In this document: in pieces, positions 23,759 through 32,265 of the stretch
How the letters are laid out: every line of letters begins with the position of its first letter
Position numbering within the stretch: position 1 is the stretch's first letter
From: SXOA01 sp051004015
Lineage (GTDB): Bacteria > Planctomycetota > Planctomycetia > Pirellulales > Pirellulaceae
Direction of reading: 5' to 3'
Assembly (NCBI GenBank): GCA_051004015.1
Contig: JBPCKT010000076.1
Coordinates: 1 to 64,000 of the forward strand
Length of the DNA stretch: 64,000 nucleotides
Notes under the pieces: model-generated
Database searches by the model: none
Told to the model about the DNA's origin: nothing
What the model saw: only the letters and a program-made list of their open reading frames with translations
Translations under genes and position numbers: made by a program

Positions 23759-25612
23759 GTGAATTTCGGCGACGCCAAAGAGCAGATCCGCCAGAAGGTC
23801 GACATCGTCGATCTCGTCGGCAGCAGCATCCCGCTGCGCCGCGCGGGGCGGAACTACGCCGGCCTCTGCCCCTGGCACGCCGACAGCAAGCCCAGCCTGA
23901 ACGTCAACCCCGAGCGGCAAACCTGGAAGTGCTGGGTCTGCGATATCGGCGGCGACATTTTTAGCTTCGTGATGCAGCGGGAAGGGTGCGACTTTGTCCA
24001 GGCCCTCAAGATGCTGGCCGAGCGGGCCGGCATCAACCTCGACGAAGGCCACAAAAAGAAGATTGAGCCCGGCAGCCCCGACGACAAGAACACGCTCTAC
24101 CAGTGCTGTGACTGGGCCGCCAAGCAGTTTCACGAATACTTGCTTCGCAGCGAAGCGGCTGAAGTCGCTCGAAACTACATCGAAGAGCGGGCCATCACGC
24201 CGGCAAGCGTGGAGAAGTTCAAAATTGGCTTTGCCGCGGATCAGTGGACGTGGCTCATCGACCGAGCACGCACGACGCCCTACTCGCCGGCCGTGCTGGA
24301 GGCGTGCGGACTGGTGGGAAACAAGGACGGCCGGTTTTTTGACTTCTTCAAGGGCCGCGTCATGTTCCCCATTCGGGACACGCAAGGCCGCACGATTGCC
24401 TTCGGTGGACGAGTGCTGCCGCAATTGGCCGACGGCAAGGGTGGCAAGTACATCAACACGCGGGAGACGAAGCTCTTCTCCAAGAGCGAGCAGTTGTACG
24501 CTCTCGATATCGTCCGGAATGCGATTACGAAGTCCCGGTCGATTACGGTCGTCGAAGGCTACACCGACGTCATCATGTGCCATCAGTACGGCGTGGATGA
24601 CGTCGTCGCCGTGCTCGGGACGGCCCTCACCGAACGCCATTTGCCGCTCATCCGGCGATTCGCGGATCGCGTCAACTTGGTGCTCGACGGAGATGCCGCG
24701 GGCCAGAACAGGACCAACGACATCCTGGAGCTCTTCGTCGCCGCCAATATGGACCTGCGGATTCTCACGCTTCCCGACGAGTTCGACCCCGCCGAATTCC
24801 TGGTCGAACGGGGCGGAGAAGCGTTCCGCGAGCTTATGGACGGCGCAGTCGACGCCCTGGAGCACAAAATCCGCGTCGCCACCCGTGGCATCGATTTGGT
24901 CCGCGAATCCCACAAAGCAAACCAGGCACTGGAAGAGATTCTCGCCACGCTTTCTCGCGGTCTGCCGCCGGGAACGCTCGATGCTTCGGCGCTCCGCGCC
25001 AATCAGTTGCTCTCGCGTCTGGCTCGCGAATTCCGATTGGAGATTGCGGACGTGCGGGAGCGGTTCATGCAGTTGCGAAAGAACGTAGCGGCGAAGTCGC
25101 CTGGCAGACCTGTGGCGGCGGATGGGATGCATGCGACGGAGAGGACGTATAAGTTGGTCGAGCTTTCGCCCCGCGAGTGCGAGCTGCTCGAGCTGTTTGT
25201 CTTGCATCCGGAACTGGCCCCGACCGCGCTGTCCGAAATCGCCGAAGACGACCTGGCCGCCGAGGCAGCCAAGCTCCTGTTCCGCGCCTATCGCCAGCTT
25301 GAAGAAGCCGGCGAGTCTCTCGATTTTCAAGTCGTCCTGGCTCAGGTCGAAGAGCCGAGCCTCAAGAATCTTCTGGTGCAGCTTGATGACGTCGCCACCA
25401 AAAAGCAGGTCAAAGTGAATTTGGATCCTGCTTCCCGCATGCGCAGCGTCATCAGCAAGTTCCAGCAACATCACGTCCAGCGACAGCTACGGGATACCGA
25501 AGCGAAGCTGGAGCAGAATCACTTTAACCCCGAGGAGGAAGTTGACGTTTTGAAGAGCATGATAGCGGCCCAGCGCCGCCAGCAGGGAATCATCGCGCCC
25601 ACGGAGGGGTAG
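23759..25612 (+). CDS. dnaG: DNA primase
   Basis: 617 residues. It starts at GTG 23759, with GGAG six bases upstream; the in-frame TTG at 23753 abuts that site. The N-terminal zinc module has CPWHADSKPSLNVNPE then WKCWVCDIGGD (about 38-67). The core follows (VEKFKIGFAADQW, GRVMFPIRDTQGRTIAFGGR, KYINTRETKLFSKS), then the Toprim domain (ITVVEGYTDVIMCHQYGVDD, VNLVLDGDAAGQ). The C-terminal helical part would contact the DnaB helicase. It makes RNA primers for replication. It stands 59 bp before rpoD, the usual order of the macromolecular-synthesis operon, but without rpsU. Confidence 0.97.
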   Translation: MNFGDAKEQIRQKVDIVDLVGSSIPLRRAGRNYAGLCPWHADSKPSLNVNPERQTWKCWVCDIGGDIFSFVMQREGCDFVQALKMLAERAGINLDEGHKKKIEPGSPDDKNTLYQCCDWAAKQFHEYLLRSEAAEVARNYIEERAITPASVEKFKIGFAADQWTWLIDRARTTPYSPAVLEACGLVGNKDGRFFDFFKGRVMFPIRDTQGRTIAFGGRVLPQLADGKGGKYINTRETKLFSKSEQLYALDIVRNAITKSRSITVVEGYTDVIMCHQYGVDDVVAVLGTALTERHLPLIRRFADRVNLVLDGDAAGQNRTNDILELFVAANMDLRILTLPDEFDPAEFLVERGGEAFRELMDGAVDALEHKIRVATRGIDLVRESHKANQALEEILATLSRGLPPGTLDASALRANQLLSRLAREFRLEIADVRERFMQLRKNVAAKSPGRPVAADGMHATERTYKLVELSPRECELLELFVLHPELAPTALSEIAEDDLAAEAAKLLFRAYRQLEEAGESLDFQVVLAQVEEPSLKNLLVQLDDVATKKQVKVNLDPASRMRSVISKFQQHHVQRQLRDTEAKLEQNHFNPEEEVDVLKSMIAAQRRQQGIIAPTEG

Positions 25613-25671
25613 AATCCTAGCTGATGAAATGACCCGTTAGACCCAAACGCTAGTTCAAGGAGGAACGACCC

Positions 25672-27315
25672 GTGACATTTCCCGCATCCGAATTGCAGAC
25701 GCTCGTCGCCAAGGGACGCACCCAAGGCTTTTTGACCTACGACGACGTCAACGACTATCTTCCCGACGAAGACGTCAATCCTGAGAAGCTCGACAACCTG
25801 CTGGTTGCCCTCGAGGAGAAGGGGATTGAGCTGTTCGACAAGGCTCCCGGCCACATCGCGCCCAAGCCGCTCCCCAAAGAGGACGACGGGCCGGTGCTCC
25901 TCAAGTTTGAGGACATCGCCAAGAAGCTTAACAGCGACCCGATCCGACTGTACCTTTCCCAAATGGCGGAGATCCCGCTGCTGTCGCGAGCCGAGGAAAT
26001 CTCGCTGGCCAAGAAGATCGAAGTCACCCGCAAGCGGTTCCGCCGTACGCTCCTCTCTTGCGATTACGCTATGCGGGCCACGGTGGCCTTGCTGACGCAG
26101 GTCTACAAAGGAGAGTTGCCGTTCGACCGGACCATCAAGGTCTCGCTCACGGAGCAGCTCACGAAAGAGCAGATCATGGCCCGAATGCCGCACAACCTGC
26201 GGACCATCGAGCACCTGCTGGATTCCAACCGGCGGGACTTTGCGAAGCTGATCAGGAAATCCGCTTCCCGCGAGGAGAAGCTGGCGGCCCGCAAGACCTT
26301 CCTCCGCCGTCGGCGTAAATGCCTGCAACTGGTGGAAGAGCTTTCGCTTCGCACGCGCCGCGTGCATCCGCTGATGAAGCAGCTCGAGGACCTGTCGCGG
26401 CGGATGGACTTCATCGTCTCACGCCTGGAAGTGATTCGCGGCAACGACGACTGCCGCCGCGAGCGGAGCCGTCTCCGCCATGAGCTGCATGACCTGATGA
26501 TGATGACCCTGGAGAGCCCGCGCAGCCTCCGCCAGCGCTGCCGGAGCGCCCGCAGCCAGTCCAGCGAATATGAGATTGCCAAGCGGAACCTCTCCAGCGG
26601 CAATCTACGCCTCGTCGTCTCCATCGCCAAAAAGTATCGCAACCGCGGGCTGACGTTCCTGGACCTCATTCAGGAAGGGAACACCGGCCTGATGCGGGCG
26701 GTGGACAAATACGAGTATCGCCGCGGCTTCAAGTTCAGCACGTACGCCACCTGGTGGATTCGCCAGGCGATCACGCGGGCCATCGCCGACCAGGCCCGGA
26801 CCATCCGCATCCCGGTCCACATGATCGACGTGCTTTCCAAGCTGCGCAACATCCAAAAGAGGCTCTTGCAGGATTTGGGAAGGGAGCCGACAACGGAGGA
26901 GATCGCCACGCAGATCGACCTGCCGCTGGAAGAGGTCCGCCGCGTGCTGGACATTGGCCGGCACCCGGTCAGTCTCGACCGACCGGTGGGAGAGAGCGAG
27001 GACTGCAGCTTTGGCGAATTCCTGGAGGACAGCTCCAGCGACAACCCAGTTCATTGTGCCAACAATGTCATTCTGCGGCAGAAGATCGACAGCCTGCTCA
27101 AGACGCTCACCTGGCGGGAGCGGGAGATTATTCGCCTCCGCTACGGCCTGTGCGACGGCTACACCTACACGCTGGAGGAGGTCGGCCGCATCTTCAAGGT
27201 CACCCGCGAGCGCGTGCGGCAGATCGAAGCCAAAGCCGTCCGCAAGCTGCAGCACCCCATCCGCTCGCAGCACCTGGAAGGCTTCCTGCGGCATCTGCCG
27301 GCCGAAGCGGCGTAG
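25672..27315 (+). CDS. rpoD: Principal RNA polymerase sigma factor (RpoD/SigA)
   Basis: 547 residues starting at GTG 25672 after a strong AAGGAGG. Region 1.1 (TYDDVNDYLPDEDVNPEKLD), region 1.2 (DPIRLYLSQMAEIPLLSR), regions 2.1-2.4 (NLRLVVSIAKKYRNRGLTFL, DLIQEGNTGLMRAVDKYEY, FSTYATWWIRQAITRAIADQ), region 3 (IRIPVHMIDVLSKL) and region 4 with the helix-turn-helix (LEEVGRIFKVTRERVRQIEA) are all present. The non-conserved region between 1.2 and 2.1 is a basic helical stretch of about 190 residues. It directs housekeeping transcription. A terminator follows at 27346. Confidence 0.96.
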   Translation: MTFPASELQTLVAKGRTQGFLTYDDVNDYLPDEDVNPEKLDNLLVALEEKGIELFDKAPGHIAPKPLPKEDDGPVLLKFEDIAKKLNSDPIRLYLSQMAEIPLLSRAEEISLAKKIEVTRKRFRRTLLSCDYAMRATVALLTQVYKGELPFDRTIKVSLTEQLTKEQIMARMPHNLRTIEHLLDSNRRDFAKLIRKSASREEKLAARKTFLRRRRKCLQLVEELSLRTRRVHPLMKQLEDLSRRMDFIVSRLEVIRGNDDCRRERSRLRHELHDLMMMTLESPRSLRQRCRSARSQSSEYEIAKRNLSSGNLRLVVSIAKKYRNRGLTFLDLIQEGNTGLMRAVDKYEYRRGFKFSTYATWWIRQAITRAIADQARTIRIPVHMIDVLSKLRNIQKRLLQDLGREPTTEEIATQIDLPLEEVRRVLDIGRHPVSLDRPVGESEDCSFGEFLEDSSSDNPVHCANNVILRQKIDSLLKTLTWREREIIRLRYGLCDGYTYTLEEVGRIFKVTRERVRQIEAKAVRKLQHPIRSQHLEGFLRHLPAEAA

Positions 27316-27345
27316 CGGAACGAAAGAGCGGCAACAACAAATCTC

Positions 27346-27379
27346 AAGCCGCTGGCTTCCGGGCCGGCGGCTTTTTTTG
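27346..27379 (+). terminator. Rho-independent terminator after rpoD
   Basis: AAGCCGCTGGC and GCCGGCGGCTT form a stem with a 5-base loop followed by a run of seven T. It closes the dnaG-rpoD unit. Confidence 0.85.
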
Positions 27380-27393
27380 TTACACTATTGGAT

Positions 27394-28095
27394 ATGGCCG
27401 CACTCACCGACTCGCTTCGCACTCTGCACCGCATCCACCGCCAGCTTTCCGACTTGCAGGACCGCCTGCAGCGCGGGCCGCGGCAGGCGAAGGTGGCGGA
27501 TGTCGCCGTGAAGAAGTCCGAAGGGGAACTCGCGGCAGCGAAGGACGCGCACCGCCAGGCGAAGATGGCGTCCGATGAGAAGCACCTCCAACTCAAACAG
27601 CGCGAAGCCCGGCTGCACGACCTGCAGGGGAAGCTCAACGCCGCCAACAACAACAAGGAATACCAGCTCCTCAAGGACCAGATTGCGGCGGACAAGCAGG
27701 CCAACAGCGTTCTGGCCGACGAGATCCTGGAAGCGATGGAGCGGATCGATCAACTCCATGCCGCCATCAAGGTGGCTGATGAGAACCTGGCGAAGACCAA
27801 GGAAGAATTCAATAAGCTCCGCAAGCGAGTAGACGAGCAGCAGCAGGGACTCGAATCCGAGCTGGCCCGCGTTCAGGCCGAGCTCTCGGTTGCCGAAGCG
27901 GAGGTTCCGGAACTATTCAAGGACGACTATCTCCGTCTCGCCCGCGCTATGGGAGCCGACTGCATGGCCCCGGTCGATGGCGAAAGCTGCGGGGGCTGCT
28001 TCACCATTCTCTCGCCCCAAGTCCACGATCTGATCCGCCGCGACAAACCTGTCTTCTGTAAGAGTTGCGGACGGCTGCTGTATCTGCCGGAATAG
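27394..28095 (+). CDS. Coiled-coil protein with C-terminal C4 zinc ribbon
   Basis: 233 residues from the ATG at 27394; a TTG two codons earlier is also possible. Residues 1-175 form a long coiled coil (VADVAVKKSEGELAAAKDAH, NKEYQLLKDQIAADKQ, ARVQAELSVAEAEVPELF). The end has a zinc ribbon: GESCGGCFTILSPQV then VFCKSCGRLLYLPE, two CxxC pairs (zf-RING_7/C4-type family). Members are widespread and act in varied roles; YNKEYxxLxxEI is typical. No Shine-Dalgarno; a TACACT box just upstream suggests a leaderless transcript. Function unknown. Confidence 0.85.
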   Translation: MAALTDSLRTLHRIHRQLSDLQDRLQRGPRQAKVADVAVKKSEGELAAAKDAHRQAKMASDEKHLQLKQREARLHDLQGKLNAANNNKEYQLLKDQIAADKQANSVLADEILEAMERIDQLHAAIKVADENLAKTKEEFNKLRKRVDEQQQGLESELARVQAELSVAEAEVPELFKDDYLRLARAMGADCMAPVDGESCGGCFTILSPQVHDLIRRDKPVFCKSCGRLLYLPE

Positions 28096-28102
28096 AATGG
28101 CT

Positions 28103-28366
28103 TCAAGAAATCATCTGGTCATATTCGGCATGAGTTCCGATCCAGAACCAGACGATGCCATTCGAGCCGTCCATTCCCAGAGCTCGATAGTGAGCGCCCA
28201 CCCGCACCGACCAGAGCTGCTTGGTTTTGCCGACCTTCTTGAGGCGGAGCGACGGATGGTGCGGGTCCGTCTTGAGGAGTTGATAATTCTTGTCTGCCAA
28301 ACCTCGAATTTCGGGCGGCAGGTTCTGATAATGCTGCCAGAATCGCGGCAACGTAAAGTGGTTCAT
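28103..28366 (-). CDS. RelE/ParE-type toxin
   Basis: An 87-residue protein of the RelE/ParE fold: FWQHYQNLPPEIRGLADKNY, then HPSLRLKKVGKTKQLWSVRV, GAHYRALGMDG and the terminal IVWFWIGTHAEYDQ. The basic stretch LRLKK and WSVRVGxxYRAL are family hallmarks. Such toxins cleave mRNA at the ribosome or inhibit gyrase; which one cannot be told here. Its ATG overlaps the antitoxin stop (ATGA). It is convergent with the zinc-ribbon gene, separated by 7 bp. Confidence 0.85.
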   Translation of the reverse strand: MNHFTLPRFWQHYQNLPPEIRGLADKNYQLLKTDPHHPSLRLKKVGKTKQLWSVRVGAHYRALGMDGSNGIVWFWIGTHAEYDQMIS

Positions 28367-28560
28367 AGCGGCCGCGCCAGGCCTGCTGCGATTTCCTTCT
28401 CAACTTCTCCCATCACGTTATTCAGCCGTCCTGCCTCCAGGTCTCGCTCAATTTGTTCGTCCCACAGCCGAGCGTGATGTTCCGACAACCATTCGAGAAG
28501 CTGCGAAACCTCCGTCGGAGGCAATCGGGTGATTTCGGTTTCGATTTCCTTAATGCTCAT
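28363..28560 (-). CDS. Antitoxin partner of the RelE/ParE-type toxin
   Basis: A 65-residue acidic protein (MSIKEIETEITRLPPTEVSQ, LLEWLSEHHARLWDEQIERD, ending NNVMGEVEKEIAAGLARPL). The last part matches the toxin-wrapping tail of many ParE-linked antitoxins. It shows no clear DNA-binding domain, so autoregulation may be weak or need the toxin. A TATAAT (28567-28572, minus strand) lies six bases before the ATG with no ribosome binding site, so the message is probably leaderless. Confidence 0.82.
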   Translation of the reverse strand: MSIKEIETEITRLPPTEVSQLLEWLSEHHARLWDEQIERDLEAGRLNNVMGEVEKEIAAGLARPL

Positions 28561-28566
28561 AGTCTA

Positions 28567-28572
28567 ATTATA
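28567..28572 (-). promoter_or_regulatory. Perfect -10 box of the toxin-antitoxin pair
   Basis: TATAAT on the minus strand ends six bases before the antitoxin ATG. The -35 position is poorly conserved. Confidence 0.45.
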
Positions 28573-28691
28573 CACCATTTGAAGGAACATTCTCCAGCCC
28601 GAAACGTCGTCCACGGTTCCGCCCATTCCCCCATTCTCCTTCACCGAATAAGATCAGTCCCTTTCCCATCCCTTGAATCGAACGAAGCACA

Positions 28692-29762
28692 ATGTCCAAA
28701 AGCCTGAAAATTGCAGTGATTGGCGGCGATGGCACGGGGCCTGAAGTCACCGCCGAAGCTTTGAAGGTGCTGGCGGCCGTGGCCAAGCTCGAGAAATTCA
28801 CGTATGAGACCACGCCGTTCGACTGGGGTGGCGAACGATACCTGAAGACAGGCGAAACGCTTCCGCTTGGGGGGGCACAGGAGCTCCAGAAGTTCGATGC
28901 CATCTATCTCGGAGCCGTCGGTCATCCGGATGTGAAACCGGGGATCCTGGAGAAGGGGCTGCTGCTGGAGTTGCGGTTTCAGCTTGACCAGTACATCAAC
29001 CTGCGGCCCGTGAAGCTCTTTCCCGGTGTGGAGTGCCCGCTGGTTGGCAAGGGTCCCAAGGAGATCGATTTCGTCGTCGTCCGCGAGAACACCGAGGACA
29101 TGTATGCCGGAATCGGCGGGTTTCTGAAGAAGCACACGGCGGATGAAGTGGCGACGCAGACGGCTGTTTATACGCGAAAGGGTTGCGAGCGGTGCATCCG
29201 CTGGGCGTTTGAGTTCACCCGCAAGCGGGACAACCCCAAGGGAAAGAAGCTGACGCTCGTCGCCAAGACGAACGTGTTGACCTTTGGGCACGACCTGTGG
29301 GACCGCACTTTCCGCGAGGTTGCCAAGGAATATTCCGACGTGCAGGCCGACTATAACCACGTCGATGCCTGCTGCATGTGGATGGTGAAGACCCCGGAGT
29401 ATTACGACGTGATTGTCACCACCAACATGTTCGGCGACATCATCACGGACCTGGGGGCCATGATTCAGGGGGGCCTCGGCGTCGCCGCCGGCGGCAACAT
29501 CAACCCGGACAAAGGGGGCGTGAGCATGTTCGAGCCGATGGGAGGGAGCGCCCCCAAGTACACCGGCCTGAATGTCATCAACCCCATCGCCGCCATCGGG
29601 GCCATGGCCATGCTGCTGGAGCACACCGGCCAGCCCGCCGCCGGCGCCCGCATCATGAAAGCCGTGCAGCAGGTGACCGGGACCAAGATGAAAAGCCAGG
29701 CGGCTGGAAAAATGGGATTTGGGACGAAAGAGGTGGGAGACCTGGTGATCGCGGCGTTATAA
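28692..29762 (+). CDS. Isocitrate/isopropylmalate dehydrogenase family protein
   Basis: A 356-residue NAD(P)-dependent beta-decarboxylating dehydrogenase. It has IAVIGGDGTGPEV at the N-terminus, the substrate loop VRENTEDMYAGIGGFLKK, the Lys block VAKTNVLTFGHDLW, the metal-binding TNMFGDIITDLGAMIQGGLG and the cofactor loop FEPMGGSAPKYTG. Planctomycete homologues are often labelled 3-isopropylmalate dehydrogenase, but NTEDMYAGI is more like the isocitrate/homoisocitrate branch, so I give no symbol. No leucine-pathway gene is adjacent. Confidence 0.85.
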   Translation: MSKSLKIAVIGGDGTGPEVTAEALKVLAAVAKLEKFTYETTPFDWGGERYLKTGETLPLGGAQELQKFDAIYLGAVGHPDVKPGILEKGLLLELRFQLDQYINLRPVKLFPGVECPLVGKGPKEIDFVVVRENTEDMYAGIGGFLKKHTADEVATQTAVYTRKGCERCIRWAFEFTRKRDNPKGKKLTLVAKTNVLTFGHDLWDRTFREVAKEYSDVQADYNHVDACCMWMVKTPEYYDVIVTTNMFGDIITDLGAMIQGGLGVAAGGNINPDKGGVSMFEPMGGSAPKYTGLNVINPIAAIGAMAMLLEHTGQPAAGARIMKAVQQVTGTKMKSQAAGKMGFGTKEVGDLVIAAL

Positions 29763-29809
29763 TAGCAGCGGGGCTGGGGGGGGATTGTTCGTGCCCAGGA
29801 GTGCAGCCG

Positions 29810-30187
29810 ATGAGCTTCTCCATTTACTACTCCGCGCGCCGGCCCACGGCGCTTTCCGACAACGAGCAAGTTGAAATCGACAAGGTACTGGCCCGCTACT
29901 GCGTCGATTCCCGGGTCAAGCGGTTTGCCGAAACGGGAGAGGGCCTCAACTGGAAGCCCTTTGGCATTGCTGCCAGCAGCGACTCCTCAGCCGGCGACGT
30001 GGTCTTCGAAGGCTCCACCCCGCTGCCAGACAATACGGAGGAGGCATTTTCTCAGGGCGTCGTCCACTGGTGCAACGCTCTCTCCGCCCTCCGCCGCATC
30101 ATTCACAAAGCGATGTGGTCCGTGCGGGTGGAAGACCAGGAGATTGCCTGGGACTATCAGCATGACCGGTATGATCCGGCCAAGTAA
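29810..30187 (+). CDS. Conserved hypothetical protein
   Basis: A 125-residue soluble protein (MSFSIYYSARRPTALSDNEQ) with AGGAG ahead of the ATG. It contains DVVFEGSTPLPDNTEEAFSQ and a Trp-rich C-terminus (VHWCNALSALRRIIHKAMWS). No signal peptide or catalytic motif. The frame extends upstream inside the dehydrogenase gene but only as a shadow. It lies between the dehydrogenase (47 bp) and the SDR gene (35 bp), so all three may share a transcript. Confidence 0.65.
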   Translation: MSFSIYYSARRPTALSDNEQVEIDKVLARYCVDSRVKRFAETGEGLNWKPFGIAASSDSSAGDVVFEGSTPLPDNTEEAFSQGVVHWCNALSALRRIIHKAMWSVRVEDQEIAWDYQHDRYDPAK

Positions 30188-30222
30188 CTTACACTGCCCA
30201 TCGACTAGTTTCAGGAAGAACC

Positions 30223-30993
30223 ATGCTCAATAAACTCTTCTCCCTCTCCGGCCGCACCGCTCTCGTTACCGGGGGCAGCAAAGGCATCGGCAAGGCGATG
30301 GCCAGAGCGTTCGCGGAGGCGGGGGCCAACATTGCCATTAGCGCCCGCCATGCAGACGAACTGAAAAAAGCGAAGGCGGAGATTGCCGATGGAATGAGCG
30401 TGAAGGTGGAGTACTTCGTTGCCGACATGACCCAGCGCGACCAAGTGAAGAAGCTGGCGAAGGATGTGCTGGCAAAGCTCGGTCGCGTCGACGTGCTGGT
30501 CAACAATGCAGGCAGCAATAAGCCGCAGACCCTGGTGGATACCACAGAAGAAGCCTGGGACGAGATTCTGGAACTCAACCTTTCGAGTTGTTATTTGCTG
30601 TCGCACCTGCTCGTGCCGGGGATGATTGAGCGGAAGTGGGGGCGGATCATTCACACTTCCAGCATCATGGCGATGGCTTCGAATCCCGCTCGCGGGCTGT
30701 ATTCAGCGACGAAAGCGGCCCTGATTGGAATGGCGCGGGCGCACGCGCTGGAACTGGGGCCGCACGGCGTGACCGTGAATTGCCTTGCCCCCGGACCGGT
30801 TGCCACCGACTTGCCGATGAACATTCTCACGGACGAGCAGAAAAGGTCCTTCGCGGAGCGAACGGCTGTGAAGCGCTGGGGCCAGCCCATCGACATGGTC
30901 GGCCCGGCTTTGCTGCTCGCGACCGACGCAGGCGCGTTTATCACCGGCAATGTGATCGTGGCGGATGGCGGCCTGCTCTGTCGCACGTTCTGA
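30223..30993 (+). CDS. Short-chain dehydrogenase/reductase (FabG-like)
   Basis: A 256-residue classical SDR. NAD(P) site TGGSKGIGKAMARAFAEAG (15-33), NNAGSNKP (about 91), catalytic Ser region IIHTSSIMAMAS, and YSATKAALIGMARAHALEL with the catalytic Tyr-x-x-x-Lys (about 156-160), then VNCLAPGPVATDL and GNVIVADGG. Length and motifs fit 3-oxoacyl-ACP reductases and glucose/gluconate dehydrogenases; the substrate is not predictable. AGGAAG precedes the ATG. It is convergent with the thioredoxin fusion 18 bp away. Confidence 0.9.
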   Translation: MLNKLFSLSGRTALVTGGSKGIGKAMARAFAEAGANIAISARHADELKKAKAEIADGMSVKVEYFVADMTQRDQVKKLAKDVLAKLGRVDVLVNNAGSNKPQTLVDTTEEAWDEILELNLSSCYLLSHLLVPGMIERKWGRIIHTSSIMAMASNPARGLYSATKAALIGMARAHALELGPHGVTVNCLAPGPVATDLPMNILTDEQKRSFAERTAVKRWGQPIDMVGPALLLATDAGAFITGNVIVADGGLLCRTF

Positions 30994-31011
30994 TTCTCGT
31001 CGAGCCCGCTC

Positions 31012-32265
31012 TTAGCGGTACTTGCGATCCGTCTCGCTCTTCAGCATTGCCTGATGGGCGTGGATGGCGTACTGCCTGGGGTTTTTCTCAAACAGGTCGC
31101 GGGATTCAGGCGTGGCGAAGAAATACATCTCGCTGCGACCGCCGTTCGGGAGAGAGACGCCAAAGTTACGGCTCCCATCCACGAGTTGGCCGCGCTCGGC
31201 AAAGATGACCGGGTCGGCACCGGAAAGGATGGGGCTGTAAGCATCCGGGTCCGCCAGAAATCTTTGCTGCTCGGCGGCGGAGACGAAAAGGTAGGTCCTT
31301 CCGCGATGGACAGCGCCGTACTGCCTGTCACCCTTCCTCCATTTGCCGCCTTCCCGCAGCGTCACTGGGCAGTACCCCTCCAGACCGATCGGCGGGGCGT
31401 CCTTTACCGGAATGAAGTGATTGCGAATCGGCTGCCGGGCGGTGATGTCCCCAGGATCCTGGAAATTGGCCCGCTGCATCGACGGCGAAGAGGGCCGCGC
31501 GGAGTTGCCGCCTTGCGGAGCATAACCCGGCACGGCGACAGGCTGGGCCGGAGGCTGCTGCTGTTGCGAGCCGTAGGGACCAATCTGGGGCTGGGCGGTG
31601 GAGGCAGCACCTCCGCTGCCGCCATAGACCGTCTGCTCCTCCGGCTGCTGCATTCCCGGAATTTGCGACTGAGCCTGTTCGGCCACAGCGCCGCGCTGGG
31701 CGTAGCGATTGTCGCCGCCACCATTCCGAGCGACGTATTGGTTCTGCACGTTTTGCTGTTGGACTTGCGGCTGCTGTTCAGCGCCGGTTTGATACTGCTG
31801 CAAGGCGTAGGGGGTCTCGCGGTCACGCACGGACGCCTGGCGAGCGCCTCCCACGAGGGTCTGAATCGCCATCTGATCCAGCAGGGTCACATAGTCCGCC
31901 GGCGACTGGCTCGTCAAATCGCGATGGAATTCCTGCCCCGCGTCGGAGAGAAAAACATCCGTGGGTACGCCCTGGATGCCATAGCGGGCCGCAATTTTTT
32001 GTTCCTTCTCCGCATTGATCTTCACCGGCACGTAATTCTTCATCACCGCCTGCACCACCAGCGGCTGAGGAAAAACTTTCTGCTCGACCGTCTTGCACGG
32101 GGCGCAGGCGTCGCCGTAAAAGTGGACCAGGACCAGCTTCTTCTCCGCCTTGGCCTGCTTCACGGCCTTGGCGATATCGGTTTGCCAGGTTATTTGCTCC
32201 TGGGCAAAGGCTGGTCCCGCGACGAAAACCAAGGCCACCCAAATCCAATTCGCTCGAAGCCCCAT
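31012..32265 (-). CDS. Exported thioredoxin-fold protein with YHS-like C-terminus
   Basis: 417 residues from the ATG at 32265, preceded by AGGAGGG. Signal peptide MGLRANWIWVALVFVAGPAFA, then a thioredoxin domain with VLVHFYGDACAPCKTVEQ (active-site Cys54 and Cys57) and GIQGVPTDVFLS (cis-Pro). A long Gln-rich linker follows (about 165-285; LQQYQTGAEQQPQVQQQNVQ). The last 130 residues have two YHS-like segments (PIGLEGYCPVTLREGGKW, then VHRGRTYLFVSAAEQQRFLA and MYFFATPESRDLFEKNPRQY). Probably a periplasmic thiol-disulfide protein; the combination suggests metal-linked redox work (inference). Confidence 0.8.
   Translation of the reverse strand: MGLRANWIWVALVFVAGPAFAQEQITWQTDIAKAVKQAKAEKKLVLVHFYGDACAPCKTVEQKVFPQPLVVQAVMKNYVPVKINAEKEQKIAARYGIQGVPTDVFLSDAGQEFHRDLTSQSPADYVTLLDQMAIQTLVGGARQASVRDRETPYALQQYQTGAEQQPQVQQQNVQNQYVARNGGGDNRYAQRGAVAEQAQSQIPGMQQPEEQTVYGGSGGAASTAQPQIGPYGSQQQQPPAQPVAVPGYAPQGGNSARPSSPSMQRANFQDPGDITARQPIRNHFIPVKDAPPIGLEGYCPVTLREGGKWRKGDRQYGAVHRGRTYLFVSAAEQQRFLADPDAYSPILSGADPVIFAERGQLVDGSRNFGVSLPNGGRSEMYFFATPESRDLFEKNPRQYAIHAHQAMLKSETDRKYR

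Noticed and set aside
23696..25474. A 592-codon minus-strand frame opposite dnaG
   Set aside because: It is an antisense shadow; dnaG is unmistakable on the plus strand.
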